Source: Deltaproteobacteria bacterium (GTDB lineage: Bacteria > Desulfobacterota > Desulfuromonadia > Geobacterales > Pseudopelobacteraceae). From it: a stretch of 40,340 bases of DNA. The notes below the pieces were generated by a model that saw nothing but the letters and a program-made list of their open reading frames with translations, was not told the origin of the DNA and did no database searches. The translations under genes and the position numbers were made by a program. This document shows, piece after piece, positions 8,626 through 16,296 of this stretch. The stretch spans positions 1-40,340 of the forward strand of contig JAJZRX010000022.1 of NCBI GenBank assembly GCA_021850095.1, written 5' to 3'. Every line of letters begins with the position of its first letter. The first letter of the stretch is position 1.

Positions 8626-9111
8626 ATGGCAAAGGAAAAGAGTCCCGTCACGCCCGCCGTGCGGATGCTACGGGCCGAAAAGGTCGTGTTCAGCGATCAT
8701 CTTTACCCGTATCAGGAAAAGGGGGGCACAGCGGTCTCCTCCCGTGAGTTGGGAGTGGACGAGCACGCCGTCATCAAGACCCTGGTGATGGAGGATGAAA
8801 ACCGTCAGCCGCTGATCGTGCTGATGCATGGCGACCGGCAGGTTTCCACCAAGGAGCTGGCCCGCAGCATCGGCGTCCGCCAAGTCACACCCTGCACTCC
8901 GGAAACGGCCCAGAAACATACCGGCTACCTGGTGGGAGGCACATCACCCTTCGGGACACGGCGTCAGATGCCGGTCTACATCGAAGAGGGCATCGTCGCC
9001 CTGCCGAAAATTTATATCAACGGCGGCAAACGCGGCTACCTGGTCGGCATCGAGCCGGCCGAGCTGATGCGGGTGCTGAAGCCGACGACCGTTTCAGTCG
9101 CACTACGATAG
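8626..9111 (+). CDS. ybaK: YbaK/EbsC-type Cys-tRNA(Pro) deacylase
   Basis: This 161-residue protein matches the YbaK fold throughout: TPAVRMLR at the start, a KTLV strand at about 51, the GxxxVSTKELAR region at about 73-84, YLVGGTSPFG at about 103-112, and INGGKRGYLVG near 134-144. YbaK hydrolyses cysteine mischarged onto proline tRNA, acting in translation quality control. The conserved lysine in the KTLV region is the expected catalytic residue. GAGAGG precedes the ATG. It lies 40 bases after hypE and 12 before the acetyltransferase, so the three are probably one transcript, though no functional link is evident. Confidence 0.9.
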   Translation: MAKEKSPVTPAVRMLRAEKVVFSDHLYPYQEKGGTAVSSRELGVDEHAVIKTLVMEDENRQPLIVLMHGDRQVSTKELARSIGVRQVTPCTPETAQKHTGYLVGGTSPFGTRRQMPVYIEEGIVALPKIYINGGKRGYLVGIEPAELMRVLKPTTVSVALR

Positions 9112-9123
9112 AGAGGAACTACA

Positions 9124-9573
9124 ATGATCAGAAAAGCCAGAATCGGGGATGTGAAAGATATTCAGAAACTGTTGATGACCTTTGCCAGTCGGGGGGACAT
9201 GCTTTCCCGCTCGCTGTCCGAGCTGTACGAGTCGCTGCGTGATTTTTACGTCTGCGAAGAGGAGGGCAAACTTCTGGGGGCCGCTGCGCTGCATATCGTC
9301 TGGGAAGATCTGGCCGAAGTCCGTTCGGTGGCCGTCTCCGAAGAGGCCGGACGCAAGGGCATCGGCAGCCTGCTGGTGCAGGCCTGCGTAGCCGAGGCGC
9401 GCCAGATCGGCCTCAACCGGATTTTCTGCCTGACCTACAAGCCGGATTTCTTCGGCAAGCATGGCTTTCGTCTGGTGGACAAGGCCGAGCTGCCGCACAA
9501 GGTCTGGGGCGATTGCATCAAATGCGCAAAATTTCCCGACTGTGACGAGAACGCCATGATCCTCGACCTGTGA
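9124..9573 (+). CDS. GNAT N-acetyltransferase, short ArgA-like (N-acetylglutamate synthase type)
   Basis: The 149-residue GNAT protein shows the acetyl-CoA binding motif A, with VRSVAVSEEAGRKGIGSLL at about 61-80. Its C-terminus (WGDCIKCAKFPDCDENAM) resembles the tail of bacterial N-acetylglutamate synthases, which carry a similar Cys-rich segment. Stand-alone short synthases of this kind start arginine biosynthesis by acetylating glutamate in several lineages lacking full-length ArgA. The three cysteines near the end (CIKC and FPDC) could be structural. GAGAGGAA precedes the ATG. The general GNAT call is firm; the arginine role is a family-based inference, and no other arg gene is present here. 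Confidence 0.75.
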   Translation: MIRKARIGDVKDIQKLLMTFASRGDMLSRSLSELYESLRDFYVCEEEGKLLGAAALHIVWEDLAEVRSVAVSEEAGRKGIGSLLVQACVAEARQIGLNRIFCLTYKPDFFGKHGFRLVDKAELPHKVWGDCIKCAKFPDCDENAMILDL

Positions 9574-9580
9574 ATGCCGG

Positions 9581-9609
9581 CCCGGCACGGGAGGAACGCT
9601 CGTGCCGGG
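9581..9609. terminator. Hairpin between convergent genes, possible terminator
   Basis: A 9-bp perfect GC-rich stem (9581-9589 with 9601-9609) lies between the ends of the acetyltransferase and larE genes. There is no T-run on either side, so it may be a weak or Rho-assisted terminator. Confidence 0.45.
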
Positions 9610-9623
9610 TCTGACCCCGCCGT

Positions 9624-10424
9624 TTATCCGGCCGGATTCATCGACCCGCAGCGGTAGCCTTCCAGATCCAGGGTTACCCGCTCAAAACCCGCCGCGATAA
9701 AATAGTCGCAGACTGCCGTCCGGAGGTTCTTCTCCAGAAAGCGCGGCAGTTCACCTTCCTCCAGTTCTATACGGGCCATCTCTTCGTGTGCCCTTACCCG
9801 CAGTTGACCGAACCCCCGGCCACGCAGAAACTCCTCGCAGCGCTCAACCATTCTCAAACGATCGGCCGTGATCCGGCTCCCATGCGGGAAACGGGTCAGA
9901 AGACAGGCCAGGGCCGGCTTGTCCCAGGTCGGCAGTCCAAGCTTGCGGCTCAATGCCCGGATATCGGCCTTGGTCAGCCCGGCCTCCTGCAGTGGGCTGC
10001 GCACTCCCAACTCCTGCAGCGCCCGCCGGCCGGGGCGGTAATCCAGCAGGTCATCGCTGTTGCTGCCGTCGGCCAGCCATGCAAAGCCGTTCTCTTCAGC
10101 CAGTGCCCGGCAAACCGTAAAAACGTTTTTTTTGCACAGATAACAACGCTCGGGCGGGTTGTTTTCCAGCGTACTCAGATCGAGCTGACCGGCGTCATAC
10201 ACTATCTGCCGGGCGCCGATCTCACCGGCCAGATGGCGTGCTTCCTCCAGTTCGACCCGGCTGTGAAAGGGGGCCTGAATCGTAATCGCGGCTGCCCGCT
10301 CCTGCAGCTGATCAACGGCGACTTTGAGCAGCAGGGTTGAATCCACTCCCCCGGAAAAAGCCACCAGCACCGATCCCATTTCCTGCAGGATTCGCTTCAA
10401 CTGTTCGTATTTCTGTTCCGGCAT
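9624..10424 (-). CDS. larE: ATP-dependent sacrificial sulfur transferase LarE
   Basis: The protein is 266 residues from the ATG. It has the PP-loop ATP motif SGGVDS (about 24-29), the ERCYLCKK segment (about 92-99), GSNSDDLLDYRPG, and a cysteine in PALACLLTRFPHG (about C174) that aligns with the sacrificial cysteine of Lactobacillus LarE. LarE donates sulfur to pyridinium carboxylate during synthesis of the nickel-pincer nucleotide cofactor of lactate racemase and related LarA enzymes. The in-frame TTG two codons earlier is rejected because the GGGG Shine-Dalgarno fits the ATG. larA, larB and larC are absent from the window. A terminator separates it from the Rrf2 regulator upstream. Confidence 0.9.
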   Translation of the reverse strand: MPEQKYEQLKRILQEMGSVLVAFSGGVDSTLLLKVAVDQLQERAAAITIQAPFHSRVELEEARHLAGEIGARQIVYDAGQLDLSTLENNPPERCYLCKKNVFTVCRALAEENGFAWLADGSNSDDLLDYRPGRRALQELGVRSPLQEAGLTKADIRALSRKLGLPTWDKPALACLLTRFPHGSRITADRLRMVERCEEFLRGRGFGQLRVRAHEEMARIELEEGELPRFLEKNLRTAVCDYFIAAGFERVTLDLEGYRCGSMNPAG

Positions 10425-10448
10425 TCGCAATTCCCCGATTCATAAACT

Positions 10449-10472
10449 GAAAAACGCCCCGCAAGGGGCGTT
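10449..10472 (-). terminator. Rho-independent terminator after the Rrf2 gene
   Basis: An 8-bp perfect stem (10453-10460 with 10465-10472) with loop GCAA runs into a T-stretch on the minus strand. It lies between the Rrf2 stop and the larE start. Confidence 0.8.
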
Positions 10473-10498
10473 CTGGACAGCATGGCTGGTTTGAAAGA

Positions 10499-10975
10499 TT
10501 AAATGTAATACATGACCCGCGGGTCAAGTTCTTTTTTGATGCCCATATCATGGGCGCGCTGGCAAAGTGTCTGCAATGTTTGCCCGGAAAACAGGTCGTT
10601 GAGCATCGTGTTGGCTTCCTGCCAGACGGTCTGGGTGACGCATTTGCCTTCGAAGGGGCATTCCAGCTTGCGCTTGCGTTTGTTGGGGTTTGTGCCGGCG
10701 CAGTCCACCAGCAGCACATCCTGTTCGGTGGCGTTGAGGATTTCAAGCACGGTGATCTGGTCGGGAGTCCTGGCCAGGCAATAGCCTCCCCTGGGGCCAC
10801 GTTTGCTCTTGAGGATTCCGGCCCGCTTCAGGTTCTGGAAGATCTGTTCCAGATAGCGGGGAGAAATCTGCTGTCTCCGGGAAATATCCTGGATCTGTGC
10901 CGGCGCGCTGCCGCAATTGTAGGCGATGTCAAACATGGCTCGCAGGCCGTACCTGCTTTTGGTCGAGAGGCGCAT
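10499..10975 (-). CDS. Rrf2 family transcriptional regulator, IscR-like
   Basis: The 158-residue regulator has the Rrf2 winged helix: MRLSTKSRYGLRAMFDIA at the start, ISPRYLEQIFQNLK as recognition region (38-50) and a GPRGGY wing. Three cysteines at 92, 106 and 112 match the pattern that holds a 2Fe-2S cluster in IscR, with a wider first gap. It probably senses cluster or sulfur status. No iscS or iscU follows; larE, a sulfur-handling gene, lies downstream beyond a terminator. The ATG has GGAG seven bases upstream, and a strong promoter precedes it. The family call is firm; the target genes are unknown. Confidence 0.9.
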   Translation of the reverse strand: MRLSTKSRYGLRAMFDIAYNCGSAPAQIQDISRRQQISPRYLEQIFQNLKRAGILKSKRGPRGGYCLARTPDQITVLEILNATEQDVLLVDCAGTNPNKRKRKLECPFEGKCVTQTVWQEANTMLNDLFSGQTLQTLCQRAHDMGIKKELDPRVMYYI

Positions 10976-11009
10976 GGCATTACTCCGCTTTGGAATAGCA
11001 ACGCTGCGA

Positions 11010-11038
11010 TCTTTACTGAATCACACTGCAGGTGTCAA
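11010..11038 (-). promoter_or_regulatory. Sigma70 promoter for the Rrf2 regulator
   Basis: Consensus TTGACA (11038-11033), a 17-base spacer and TAAAGA (11015-11010) lie 35 bases before the start codon. IscR-type autoregulation at this site is plausible, but no clear operator was identified. Confidence 0.6.
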
Positions 11039-11104
11039 GAAAATATGCAAGAAACGGCATTATTCCACAGGCAGGCTGGTGGGTAACTCTGTCTGCGGCT
11101 GTTC

Positions 11105-11827
11105 CTATCTGGCAGCGCGGGCCACGGTTGCCACCAGAACATAGTTTGCCCCGGCTTTTTTCAGTTCTTTGGCACATTCATCGACCGTGCTTCCGGTGGT
11201 CATGACATCATCCAGCAGAAGAACCCGCTTTCCGTTGATATCGGCTGAGCGGGTGCAGCTAAAGGCTCCCTTGACATTGCTCCGGCGCTGATCAGCCGAA
11301 AGTTCGATTTGCGGTTCGGTCCAGCGAATTCTGGCCAGGCCGTCCACCAGCATCGGCAGCGCCAGGCGGGTCGAAAAAACAGAACCCAGCAGTACCGCCT
11401 GGTTGAAGCCGCGACTCCGCAGGCGTGAGCGGTGCAGCGGCACCGGAACGATCATATCCGGCTGCTGCCTTTGTATGATTTCGGTCAGACCTTGCAATGC
11501 CAGCAGCGCCAGCGGACGGCGCAGATGGGTTTTGTACTGGTATTTGAAACGGTGAAGAAGATCGCGGGCGGCACCCTCGTACAGCAGCTGCGAGCAGGCG
11601 GCGTCAAAGCAGGGGGGATCTTTCAGGCAGCGGCCGCAGATATGATCGTTGCCGGCTCCGGCGAAAGGAACTCCGCAGACCGTGCAGCAGGGCGATATGA
11701 CCAGCGGCAGCTGCTCCCGACAGGACGGGCAGATATGGATCTGGCCGGCATCCGTTATGAATGAACGGCAGATATGGCAGAGGGGCGGGAAGAGGAAGTC
11801 CAGCAGTGCCGGTATAAAGCGCTTCAT
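11105..11827 (-). CDS. comF: ComF family phosphoribosyltransferase-like protein
   Basis: The 240-residue protein has an N-terminal zinc-binding region with CxxC pairs (C17/C20, C33/C36, C48/C51, C64/C67) after the FLFPPLCHIC opening. A type I phosphoribosyltransferase domain follows, with PVPLHRSRLRSRGFNQA at about 130-146 and the PRPP-binding VLLLDDVMTTGST near 210. ComF proteins are linked to DNA uptake and single-strand DNA handling in competent bacteria; the catalytic role is unsettled. ATG at 11827 is chosen because the longer frame to 11893 would cross a strong terminator hairpin. The gene is separated from the LUD gene by that terminator. Confidence 0.88.
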   Translation of the reverse strand: MKRFIPALLDFLFPPLCHICRSFITDAGQIHICPSCREQLPLVISPCCTVCGVPFAGAGNDHICGRCLKDPPCFDAACSQLLYEGAARDLLHRFKYQYKTHLRRPLALLALQGLTEIIQRQQPDMIVPVPLHRSRLRSRGFNQAVLLGSVFSTRLALPMLVDGLARIRWTEPQIELSADQRRSNVKGAFSCTRSADINGKRVLLLDDVMTTGSTVDECAKELKKAGANYVLVATVARAAR

Positions 11828-11841
11828 GTCCGGCTGCCTGC

Positions 11842-11883
11842 AAAACAGGAAAACCTGCCAGCTTCCGGAAAGCTGGCAGGTTT
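11842..11883 (-). terminator. Rho-independent terminator after the LUD gene
   Basis: A 14-bp perfect stem (11851-11864 with 11870-11883) with a 5-base loop is followed on the minus strand by two TTTT stretches. It is the strongest hairpin seen in the window. Confidence 0.85.
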
Positions 11884-11938
11884 GATTTGACACGGTTTGT
11901 CTTTAGCAGACGGGAACGATGCTCTCTTTACGAGACTG

Positions 11939-12592
11939 TTAAAAGCCAAGGTCGGCATTGACAACCAGAACGTGCAGATCGGTCAGGCGCGGTTTGCGGT
12001 CGATGACGGTTGTTGCCCGGCAGATGCGTTCCGGCGAGTTGCAATTGCTGCAGAATCCGGTTCGGGAACAGGGGGTGTTGTAGTTGAGCCGTTTGGCATT
12101 GGGGGGCGTGGCCCAGTTTTTGACGCGCATGATCGCATCCTGGACGCTGCCGTCCACCAGCTTGTTCCGTCCGGCCACGATGATCACCTTGCGCGGCCCG
12201 AAGATCATGGCTGCCACGCGATTGCCGACCCCGTCGATATTGACCAGCTCACCGGAGAGCGTCAGCGCATTGCAGCCGGACAGGAAAAGGTCGCAGGTCA
12301 GCTGCCGGCGCATGATGTCAAGTTTTTCGTCGAGCGAAAAGGCCGGATTGCTGTGGTTGAGTATTTCTTTGCCCTGGCTTCGGAGAAGCGCTTCGATCTC
12401 CAGACCGGCGATCGACATTGAACCGCCGAAGCCGACCGTAACGGCGTCGCCCGCCTCGGCGATGATGTAATCGGCCGCTTCCTGCGGCGTGGGGCAGTAG
12501 CGCGCCGTAAAGCCGTTGCTGCCGAGCGCTTCGACCGCTTTTTGGCACTTCTGCTCGTGGGTCCAGAAGGTGAGTTCTTCAGTCATGGTCAT
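11939..12592 (-). CDS. LUD domain protein (lactate-utilisation LutC/YkgG type)
   Basis: The 217-residue protein matches the LUD (DUF162) domain: TVGFGGSMSIAGLEI at about 73-87, DLFLSGCNALTLSGELVN at about 119-136, and IDGVGNRVAAMIFGP. The C-terminal part has CSRTGFCSNCNSPERIC, four cysteines typical of the YkgG-like subgroup. LutC proteins work with LutA and LutB in L-lactate oxidation, but this stand-alone form lacks those partners here, so a role in lactate use is not shown. It starts seven bases after the secreted cyclophilin stop and is probably cotranscribed with it. The start at 12592 has a weak ribosome site; an ATG two codons later is possible. Confidence 0.85.
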   Translation of the reverse strand: MTMTEELTFWTHEQKCQKAVEALGSNGFTARYCPTPQEAADYIIAEAGDAVTVGFGGSMSIAGLEIEALLRSQGKEILNHSNPAFSLDEKLDIMRRQLTCDLFLSGCNALTLSGELVNIDGVGNRVAAMIFGPRKVIIVAGRNKLVDGSVQDAIMRVKNWATPPNAKRLNYNTPCSRTGFCSNCNSPERICRATTVIDRKPRLTDLHVLVVNADLGF

Positions 12593-12598
12593 GGCGGC

Positions 12599-13171
12599 CT
12601 ACTTTACTGTTTTGACCGATTTGATCAGAATCGGCGTTTCGGGCAGGTTCTGGAAAACCATGTTGAGGTTCTGCGTCCTGGCGGAAACGATCTTGTCGAC
12701 CACGTCCATTCCCTCCGTTACCCGGCCGAAAACCGCGTAGCCGGCGCCGTCCGGGTTGGGGCGATTGAGCCCGTTGTTGTTGACCACGTTGATGAAAAAC
12801 TGGGCCGTGGCACTGTCGGGGGCCGATGTCCTGGCCATGGCGAGCGTGCCGCGATCGTTCTTCAGGCCATTGGCGGCCTCGTTCTTGATGGGGGAGCGGG
12901 TCGGTTTCTGCTTGCGGTCGGCGGTGAACCCGCCCCCCTGGGCCATGAAGCCGGGGATGACGCGGTGGAAGATGGTGTCATTGTAGAAACCGCTGGCGGC
13001 ATACTCCAGGAAGTTCTTGACACTGATGGGGGCTTCCTTTTCAAAAAGCTCAATTTTGATGCTGCCCAGGGTGGTTTCCATGACGACGGTCGGGTTCTTT
13101 TTACCTTCGGCACAGGCAATTCCGGCCAGCAGACAAACAACGGCAAGGGCGCTCAACAGTTTTTTCAGCAT
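12599..13171 (-). CDS. ppiA: Periplasmic cyclophilin-type peptidyl-prolyl isomerase
   Basis: A signal peptide (1-21, ending GIACA-E) precedes a compact cyclophilin domain of about 165 residues. The active-site arginine is in FHRVIPGFMAQGGG (about 68-81), followed by AMARTSAPDSATAQFFINV (about 112-130). It should speed proline isomerisation of exported proteins in the periplasm, alongside the PpiD-like protein at 28 kb. The ATG has GGAGG well placed, and a near-consensus promoter lies just upstream. A short basic C-terminal tail follows the domain. It leads an apparent two-gene transcript with the LUD gene. Confidence 0.93.
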   Translation of the reverse strand: MLKKLLSALAVVCLLAGIACAEGKKNPTVVMETTLGSIKIELFEKEAPISVKNFLEYAASGFYNDTIFHRVIPGFMAQGGGFTADRKQKPTRSPIKNEAANGLKNDRGTLAMARTSAPDSATAQFFINVVNNNGLNRPNPDGAGYAVFGRVTEGMDVVDKIVSARTQNLNMVFQNLPETPILIKSVKTVK

Positions 13172-13200
13172 GACAACCTCCGGATATGATTGATTGGATG

Positions 13201-13229
13201 ACTATACGGGAAGAAGGTTCTTAAATCAA
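13201..13229 (-). promoter_or_regulatory. Sigma70 promoter for the cyclophilin-LUD transcript
   Basis: TTGATT (13229-13224), a 17-base spacer and TATAGT (13206-13201) lie 30 bases before the start. The -35 overlaps the last codons of the upstream sensor kinase gene. Confidence 0.6.
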
Positions 13230-14608
13230 TACAATGGGCCTTCACTTGTGCCGGGGAGGGGGGTATTCGGAAAAGCCAGGGAAAAGGTCGTTCCCGCTCC
13301 AATGCGGCTTTGAACGGCAATGCTTGCGCCATGGGCGGTTAGCAGCTCCTTGACAATGGCCAGTCCCAGGCCAAGACCATCGCCGCCCCTCCTGTAGAAG
13401 CGTTCGAAGATGTGCGGGATTTCCTGGGGCTCGATTCCGCAGCCGTTGTCAGCCAGCTCCAGGCAGATTCCCGATTCCCGCCGGAAGGCGCTGATGGTGA
13501 CCTGTCCGCCGTGCGCAATCGCCTTGAGCGCATTGCTGACCAGATTGATGACGATCTGGCTCAGGCGGTCCGGATCGGCATACAGGGTCAGATCATCGGG
13601 ACATTCCAGCCGGATACGGGCATCCTTCTCGGTGAACATCCGTTCAAAGCGCCCCGTAATGGCCAGCAGAAAAGGTTTCAGGCTTATCTCTTCGCAATGC
13701 AGGTTCAGTACACTCGACTCGGCCCGGGTCACTTCGTCCAGGCCGTTCAGGATCGCGGTCAGACGAAGTGCCTCGTCATGCATCGACTGCAGCCCATCGC
13801 GTCCGGTCGGCAGAACACCGTCGAGCATCGCTTCCAGCTCGCCGGAGATGATCGCCAGCGGCGTGCGCAGTTCGTGCGCAGCTCCGGCCAGCAGGCGCCG
13901 GCGCAGTTTCTCCTGGGCCTCCAGGGATTCGGCCATGCGGTTGAAGTTGGCGGCCAGCGTGCCGATCTCGTCATGCCCCTGCACTTTGACGCGGCGGGAA
14001 AGCTTGCCGTCGGCGATGTCTCCGGCGGCACCCGCCAGTTCAAGAACCGGTTCTGCCAGACGCCGCGACGCAATCAGGCTCAAGACAATTGCGCTTATTC
14101 CCAGCAGCGCCAGGGACAGCCCCAGAAAACGGTTGGACGATCTGATGAAATAATCCTCTTTGAGAGGATTGAGCAGCCGTGCGTCCAGTCGGCCGATCTC
14201 GTTGCCTTTCAGAAACAGCGGGTAGGGTACGAAATCTCCGCTGGCTGATTCGGGATCATAGGGACTGACTTCGAGCACCCGTTTCTGCATCAGTGGCGTC
14301 AGGCGTTCGATCGCTTGCCGGGTGTCCAGCATCAGGCTTCCGGCACTGTCGAAAACGCGGGCCTCCACCCCCATCTGCAGCGTCCAGGACAGGTCTGATG
14401 TCAGGGCATCCGTTTTCCAGCCGCCATGCAGATCGTGGCTCCCCTCCAGCTGGGCGATCACCCGCTGGATCCGATCCTGGGCTTCGCCGTCCATATAGCG
14501 TTTGAAGTCAGTGATGATGAAGCTGCGCAACAGTACGGCGGCCGAGAGAGCAATGGCGATTACCGCCAGAAACAGGATCAGGAACTTGCAGCGCAGCTTA
14601 CAGCGCAT
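13226..14608 (-). CDS. Two-component sensor histidine kinase, BaeS/CpxA-like
   Basis: The 460-residue inner-membrane kinase has membrane helices at about 8-29 and 159-180 around a periplasmic sensor of about 130 residues. HAMP (about 181-234), a HisKA domain with H245 in AAHELRTPL, and a catalytic domain follow. The N box (NLVSNALKAI), G1 (DNGCGIEPQEIP), F box and G2 (GLGLGLAIVKEL) are all visible, so it should be active. The start at 14608 overlaps the regulator gene by 11 bases, indicating translational coupling; the longer open frame to 14737 lies inside that gene and is rejected. Operon context (Spy-like chaperone and Cys-rich secreted protein) suggests it senses envelope, metal or thiol stress; the ligand is unknown. 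Confidence 0.92.
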   Translation of the reverse strand: MRCKLRCKFLILFLAVIAIALSAAVLLRSFIITDFKRYMDGEAQDRIQRVIAQLEGSHDLHGGWKTDALTSDLSWTLQMGVEARVFDSAGSLMLDTRQAIERLTPLMQKRVLEVSPYDPESASGDFVPYPLFLKGNEIGRLDARLLNPLKEDYFIRSSNRFLGLSLALLGISAIVLSLIASRRLAEPVLELAGAAGDIADGKLSRRVKVQGHDEIGTLAANFNRMAESLEAQEKLRRRLLAGAAHELRTPLAIISGELEAMLDGVLPTGRDGLQSMHDEALRLTAILNGLDEVTRAESSVLNLHCEEISLKPFLLAITGRFERMFTEKDARIRLECPDDLTLYADPDRLSQIVINLVSNALKAIAHGGQVTISAFRRESGICLELADNGCGIEPQEIPHIFERFYRRGGDGLGLGLAIVKELLTAHGASIAVQSRIGAGTTFSLAFPNTPLPGTSEGPLY

Positions 14609-15299
14609 CGCGCTCTCCGCAGAACAGATAGCCGATACCGTAGACTGTTTTGAGGTACTCCGGCCGGCGGGGATCATTCTCGATCTTCTGGCGCAGGTTC
14701 TTGATATGGGCGTCGATGCTGCGCTCGTAGCCTTCAAAATGATAGCCGAGCGCTTTGGAGACCAGTTCGTCGCGGGTAAATGTGCGCTGGGGAGATGAAG
14801 CGAGGGTGAATAGCAGTTTGAATTCGGTCGGTGTGATGGTCAACGCCTGGCCGGACTTGCTGACCTGGTGCCGGCGGCTGTCCAGAATCAGGGTGCCGTT
14901 GTTGAAGGATAAGGGACGTGCAGCGGTGACGGCGGTGTCGTAACGCTTCAGAATCGCTTTCAGGCGGTAGACCAGCTCGCGCGGGCTGGCCGGTTTGACG
15001 ACATAATCGTCGGCTCCCAGTGCAAATCCGGCAATCCGTTCTTCTTCGGGCGATTTTGCCGTCAGCATGATGACCGGTATGTCAGCCAGCGCCTTGATGT
15101 CCTGGCAGAGTTCTTCGCCGCTGCCATCCGGAAGTCCCAGGTCGAGGATCACCGCCAGTGGCGTTTCCGCATCCAGTTTGGTGCGGGCTTCGGCCAGACT
15201 CGAAGCGTGCGTGACGCGAAAATCGGCGCCTTCCAGGTAGGCCCGGACAATTCTGGCGAGTTTCTGGTCATCTTCGACAATCAGGATGGATGGAAGCAC
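14598..15299 (-). CDS. OmpR/PhoB-family response regulator
   Basis: The 233-residue regulator has a receiver domain (1-120) with acidic pocket E9/D10/D11, phosphoacceptor D53 in LDLGLPDGSG, T80 and K102. A winged-helix DNA-binding domain follows at about 130-230, with LTPTEFKLL-type motifs, the FTRDELV turn and the YERSIDAHIKNLRQK recognition helix. Members bind tandem direct repeats about 11 bases apart, and such repeats lie before the first gene of this operon. It is paired with the kinase that overlaps its end. The upstream gene ends 28 bases before its start region. Confidence 0.94.
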   Translation of the reverse strand: MLPSILIVEDDQKLARIVRAYLEGADFRVTHASSLAEARTKLDAETPLAVILDLGLPDGSGEELCQDIKALADIPVIMLTAKSPEEERIAGFALGADDYVVKPASPRELVYRLKAILKRYDTAVTAARPLSFNNGTLILDSRRHQVSKSGQALTITPTEFKLLFTLASSPQRTFTRDELVSKALGYHFEGYERSIDAHIKNLRQKIENDPRRPEYLKTVYGIGYLFCGERDAL

Positions 15300-15326
15300 G
15301 GGAGAACCTCTGGCGGGAAGCGCTGG

Positions 15327-15704
15327 TCAGTAAATTGAACGGATCCGTCCGGAACGCTTGTCCACGATAACACGATCGACAATTTCACCGGAATGGTTTT
15401 TTACGTCGGCTTCAAAACGCCATGGTTTTTCGATGATATCCGAGACGGTTACGCTCTGGCCGGCAAAATAGGCGTTCAGCAGGGCGCGGGCATCTTCTGC
15501 GGAGCGCACCTCACGGCGGGCACCGTACCAATCACCTTTGCGCTTGCCGCACCTTCCCTGGTGGTCCGGACGGCACTCCCGGTCTCCGTTGCGGCACCAG
15601 CGCCGGTCTTTTGAACAGTCACGTTCCGCACCGGCGGCAGAGCCGCTCTCTACACATACGAGGCTGATCAGAAGCGCTGCGGCTATCACAGTAAATCGGT
15701 TCAT
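15327..15704 (-). CDS. Small secreted Cys-rich protein, PepSY-like C-terminus (unknown function)
   Basis: I do not recognise a named family with confidence. The 125-residue protein has a signal peptide (about 1-24). A basic Cys-rich segment follows, with C30, C37, C44 and C52, a spacing that could bind metal or form disulfides. The C-terminal half (about 68-125) reads like a single PepSY-type unit: SAEDARALL, then a DVKNHSGEIVDRVIVDKRSGRI strand pair. It lies between the Spy-like chaperone gene and the regulator gene on the same strand, so it is likely cotranscribed and part of the stress response, perhaps as an accessory sensor or metal-binding protein. That role is inference. Confidence 0.75.
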   Translation of the reverse strand: MNRFTVIAAALLISLVCVESGSAAGAERDCSKDRRWCRNGDRECRPDHQGRCGKRKGDWYGARREVRSAEDARALLNAYFAGQSVTVSDIIEKPWRFEADVKNHSGEIVDRVIVDKRSGRIRSIY

Positions 15705-15776
15705 AATCTTCTCACGGAAGGCCGGCGGTCTCTGACACCAGTGTTCGGAAACCGCCGGATGGATTCCAGCAACGAA

Positions 15777-16199
15777 TTACCTGCCGTTGCAGGGGCCGTT
15801 GCAGCCGCCGGTCGGGTTGCTGCCGCAATTGCGCCCTTTGCCGTCTTTTTGGAAGCATTCGCCGTCACGCATCCCGCAGTCGGCTACGCCGCTTTGAACG
15901 CGAATGTCATTGATCTTGCTCTGAATCGCCTTGACTTCGGCCTGCAGCGCGGCCACTTTGGCCTTGTCAGGGATCGCTTTAAGATTTTCGCGTTGGAGCT
16001 CAAAACGTTTCAGCATCATCTCCTGGCGCAGGTCAAGCGTGTTCAGCTGAAAAGCGCGCTGCTGGTCGCTCAGGGCGCCGGACTGGGTGCAATTGCCGCA
16101 GCCTCCCTGCATGCCCCCCCGGTGTTTCCCGGCCTGGGCCGTGCCGCCGATGATCAGTGCCAATGCCAGTGTCGTCAATGCTACGCTGATTTTTTTCAT
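15777..16199 (-). CDS. Spy/CpxP/ZraP-like periplasmic protein, Cys-rich
   Basis: The 140-residue protein has a signal peptide (1-23). Its central helical region (about 44-104) has the heptad-like charged pattern of the Spy/CpxP/ZraP group: RAFQLNTLDLRQEMMLKRFELQRENL, shown here only in part by positions 49-73. Unlike typical Spy it carries seven cysteines (34, 37, 108, 115, 125, 133, 137) and a Gly/Cys-rich tail. ZraP-type proteins bind metals and act as chaperones, often controlled by the neighbouring two-component system. It is the first gene of the four-gene operon ending with the kinase. The open frame upstream of the ATG at 16199 is rejected because AAGGA and the signal peptide fit this start. 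Confidence 0.82.
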   Translation of the reverse strand: MKKISVALTTLALALIIGGTAQAGKHRGGMQGGCGNCTQSGALSDQQRAFQLNTLDLRQEMMLKRFELQRENLKAIPDKAKVAALQAEVKAIQSKINDIRVQSGVADCGMRDGECFQKDGKGRNCGSNPTGGCNGPCNGR

Positions 16200-16249
16200 A
16201 CATAGATCCTTTCCGCTGAATTTTGAATGATCGTACTCTATCTGATAAT

Positions 16250-16287
16250 TGCGAAACAGTTGTGAGGGAATTGTGAACAAATGTGAA
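16250..16287 (-). promoter_or_regulatory. Four tandem direct repeats, probable response-regulator binding site
   Basis: TGCGAA (16250), TGTGAG (16261), TGTGAA (16272) and TGTGAA (16282) on the plus strand repeat every 11, 11 and 10 bases. Read on the minus strand they are TTCACA-like boxes 51-88 bases before the Spy-like gene start. One helical-turn spacing is the usual layout of OmpR/PhoB-type operators, and such a regulator is encoded in this operon. A -10 candidate TACGAT follows; no good -35 is seen, which fits an activator-dependent promoter. Confidence 0.55.
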
Positions 16288-16296
16288 GGTGCCGAT

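Noticed and set aside
13226-14737. Longer sensor-kinase frame starting inside the regulator gene
   Set aside because: The extra 43 residues are low-complexity shadow of the regulator; the membrane helix begins right after 14608.
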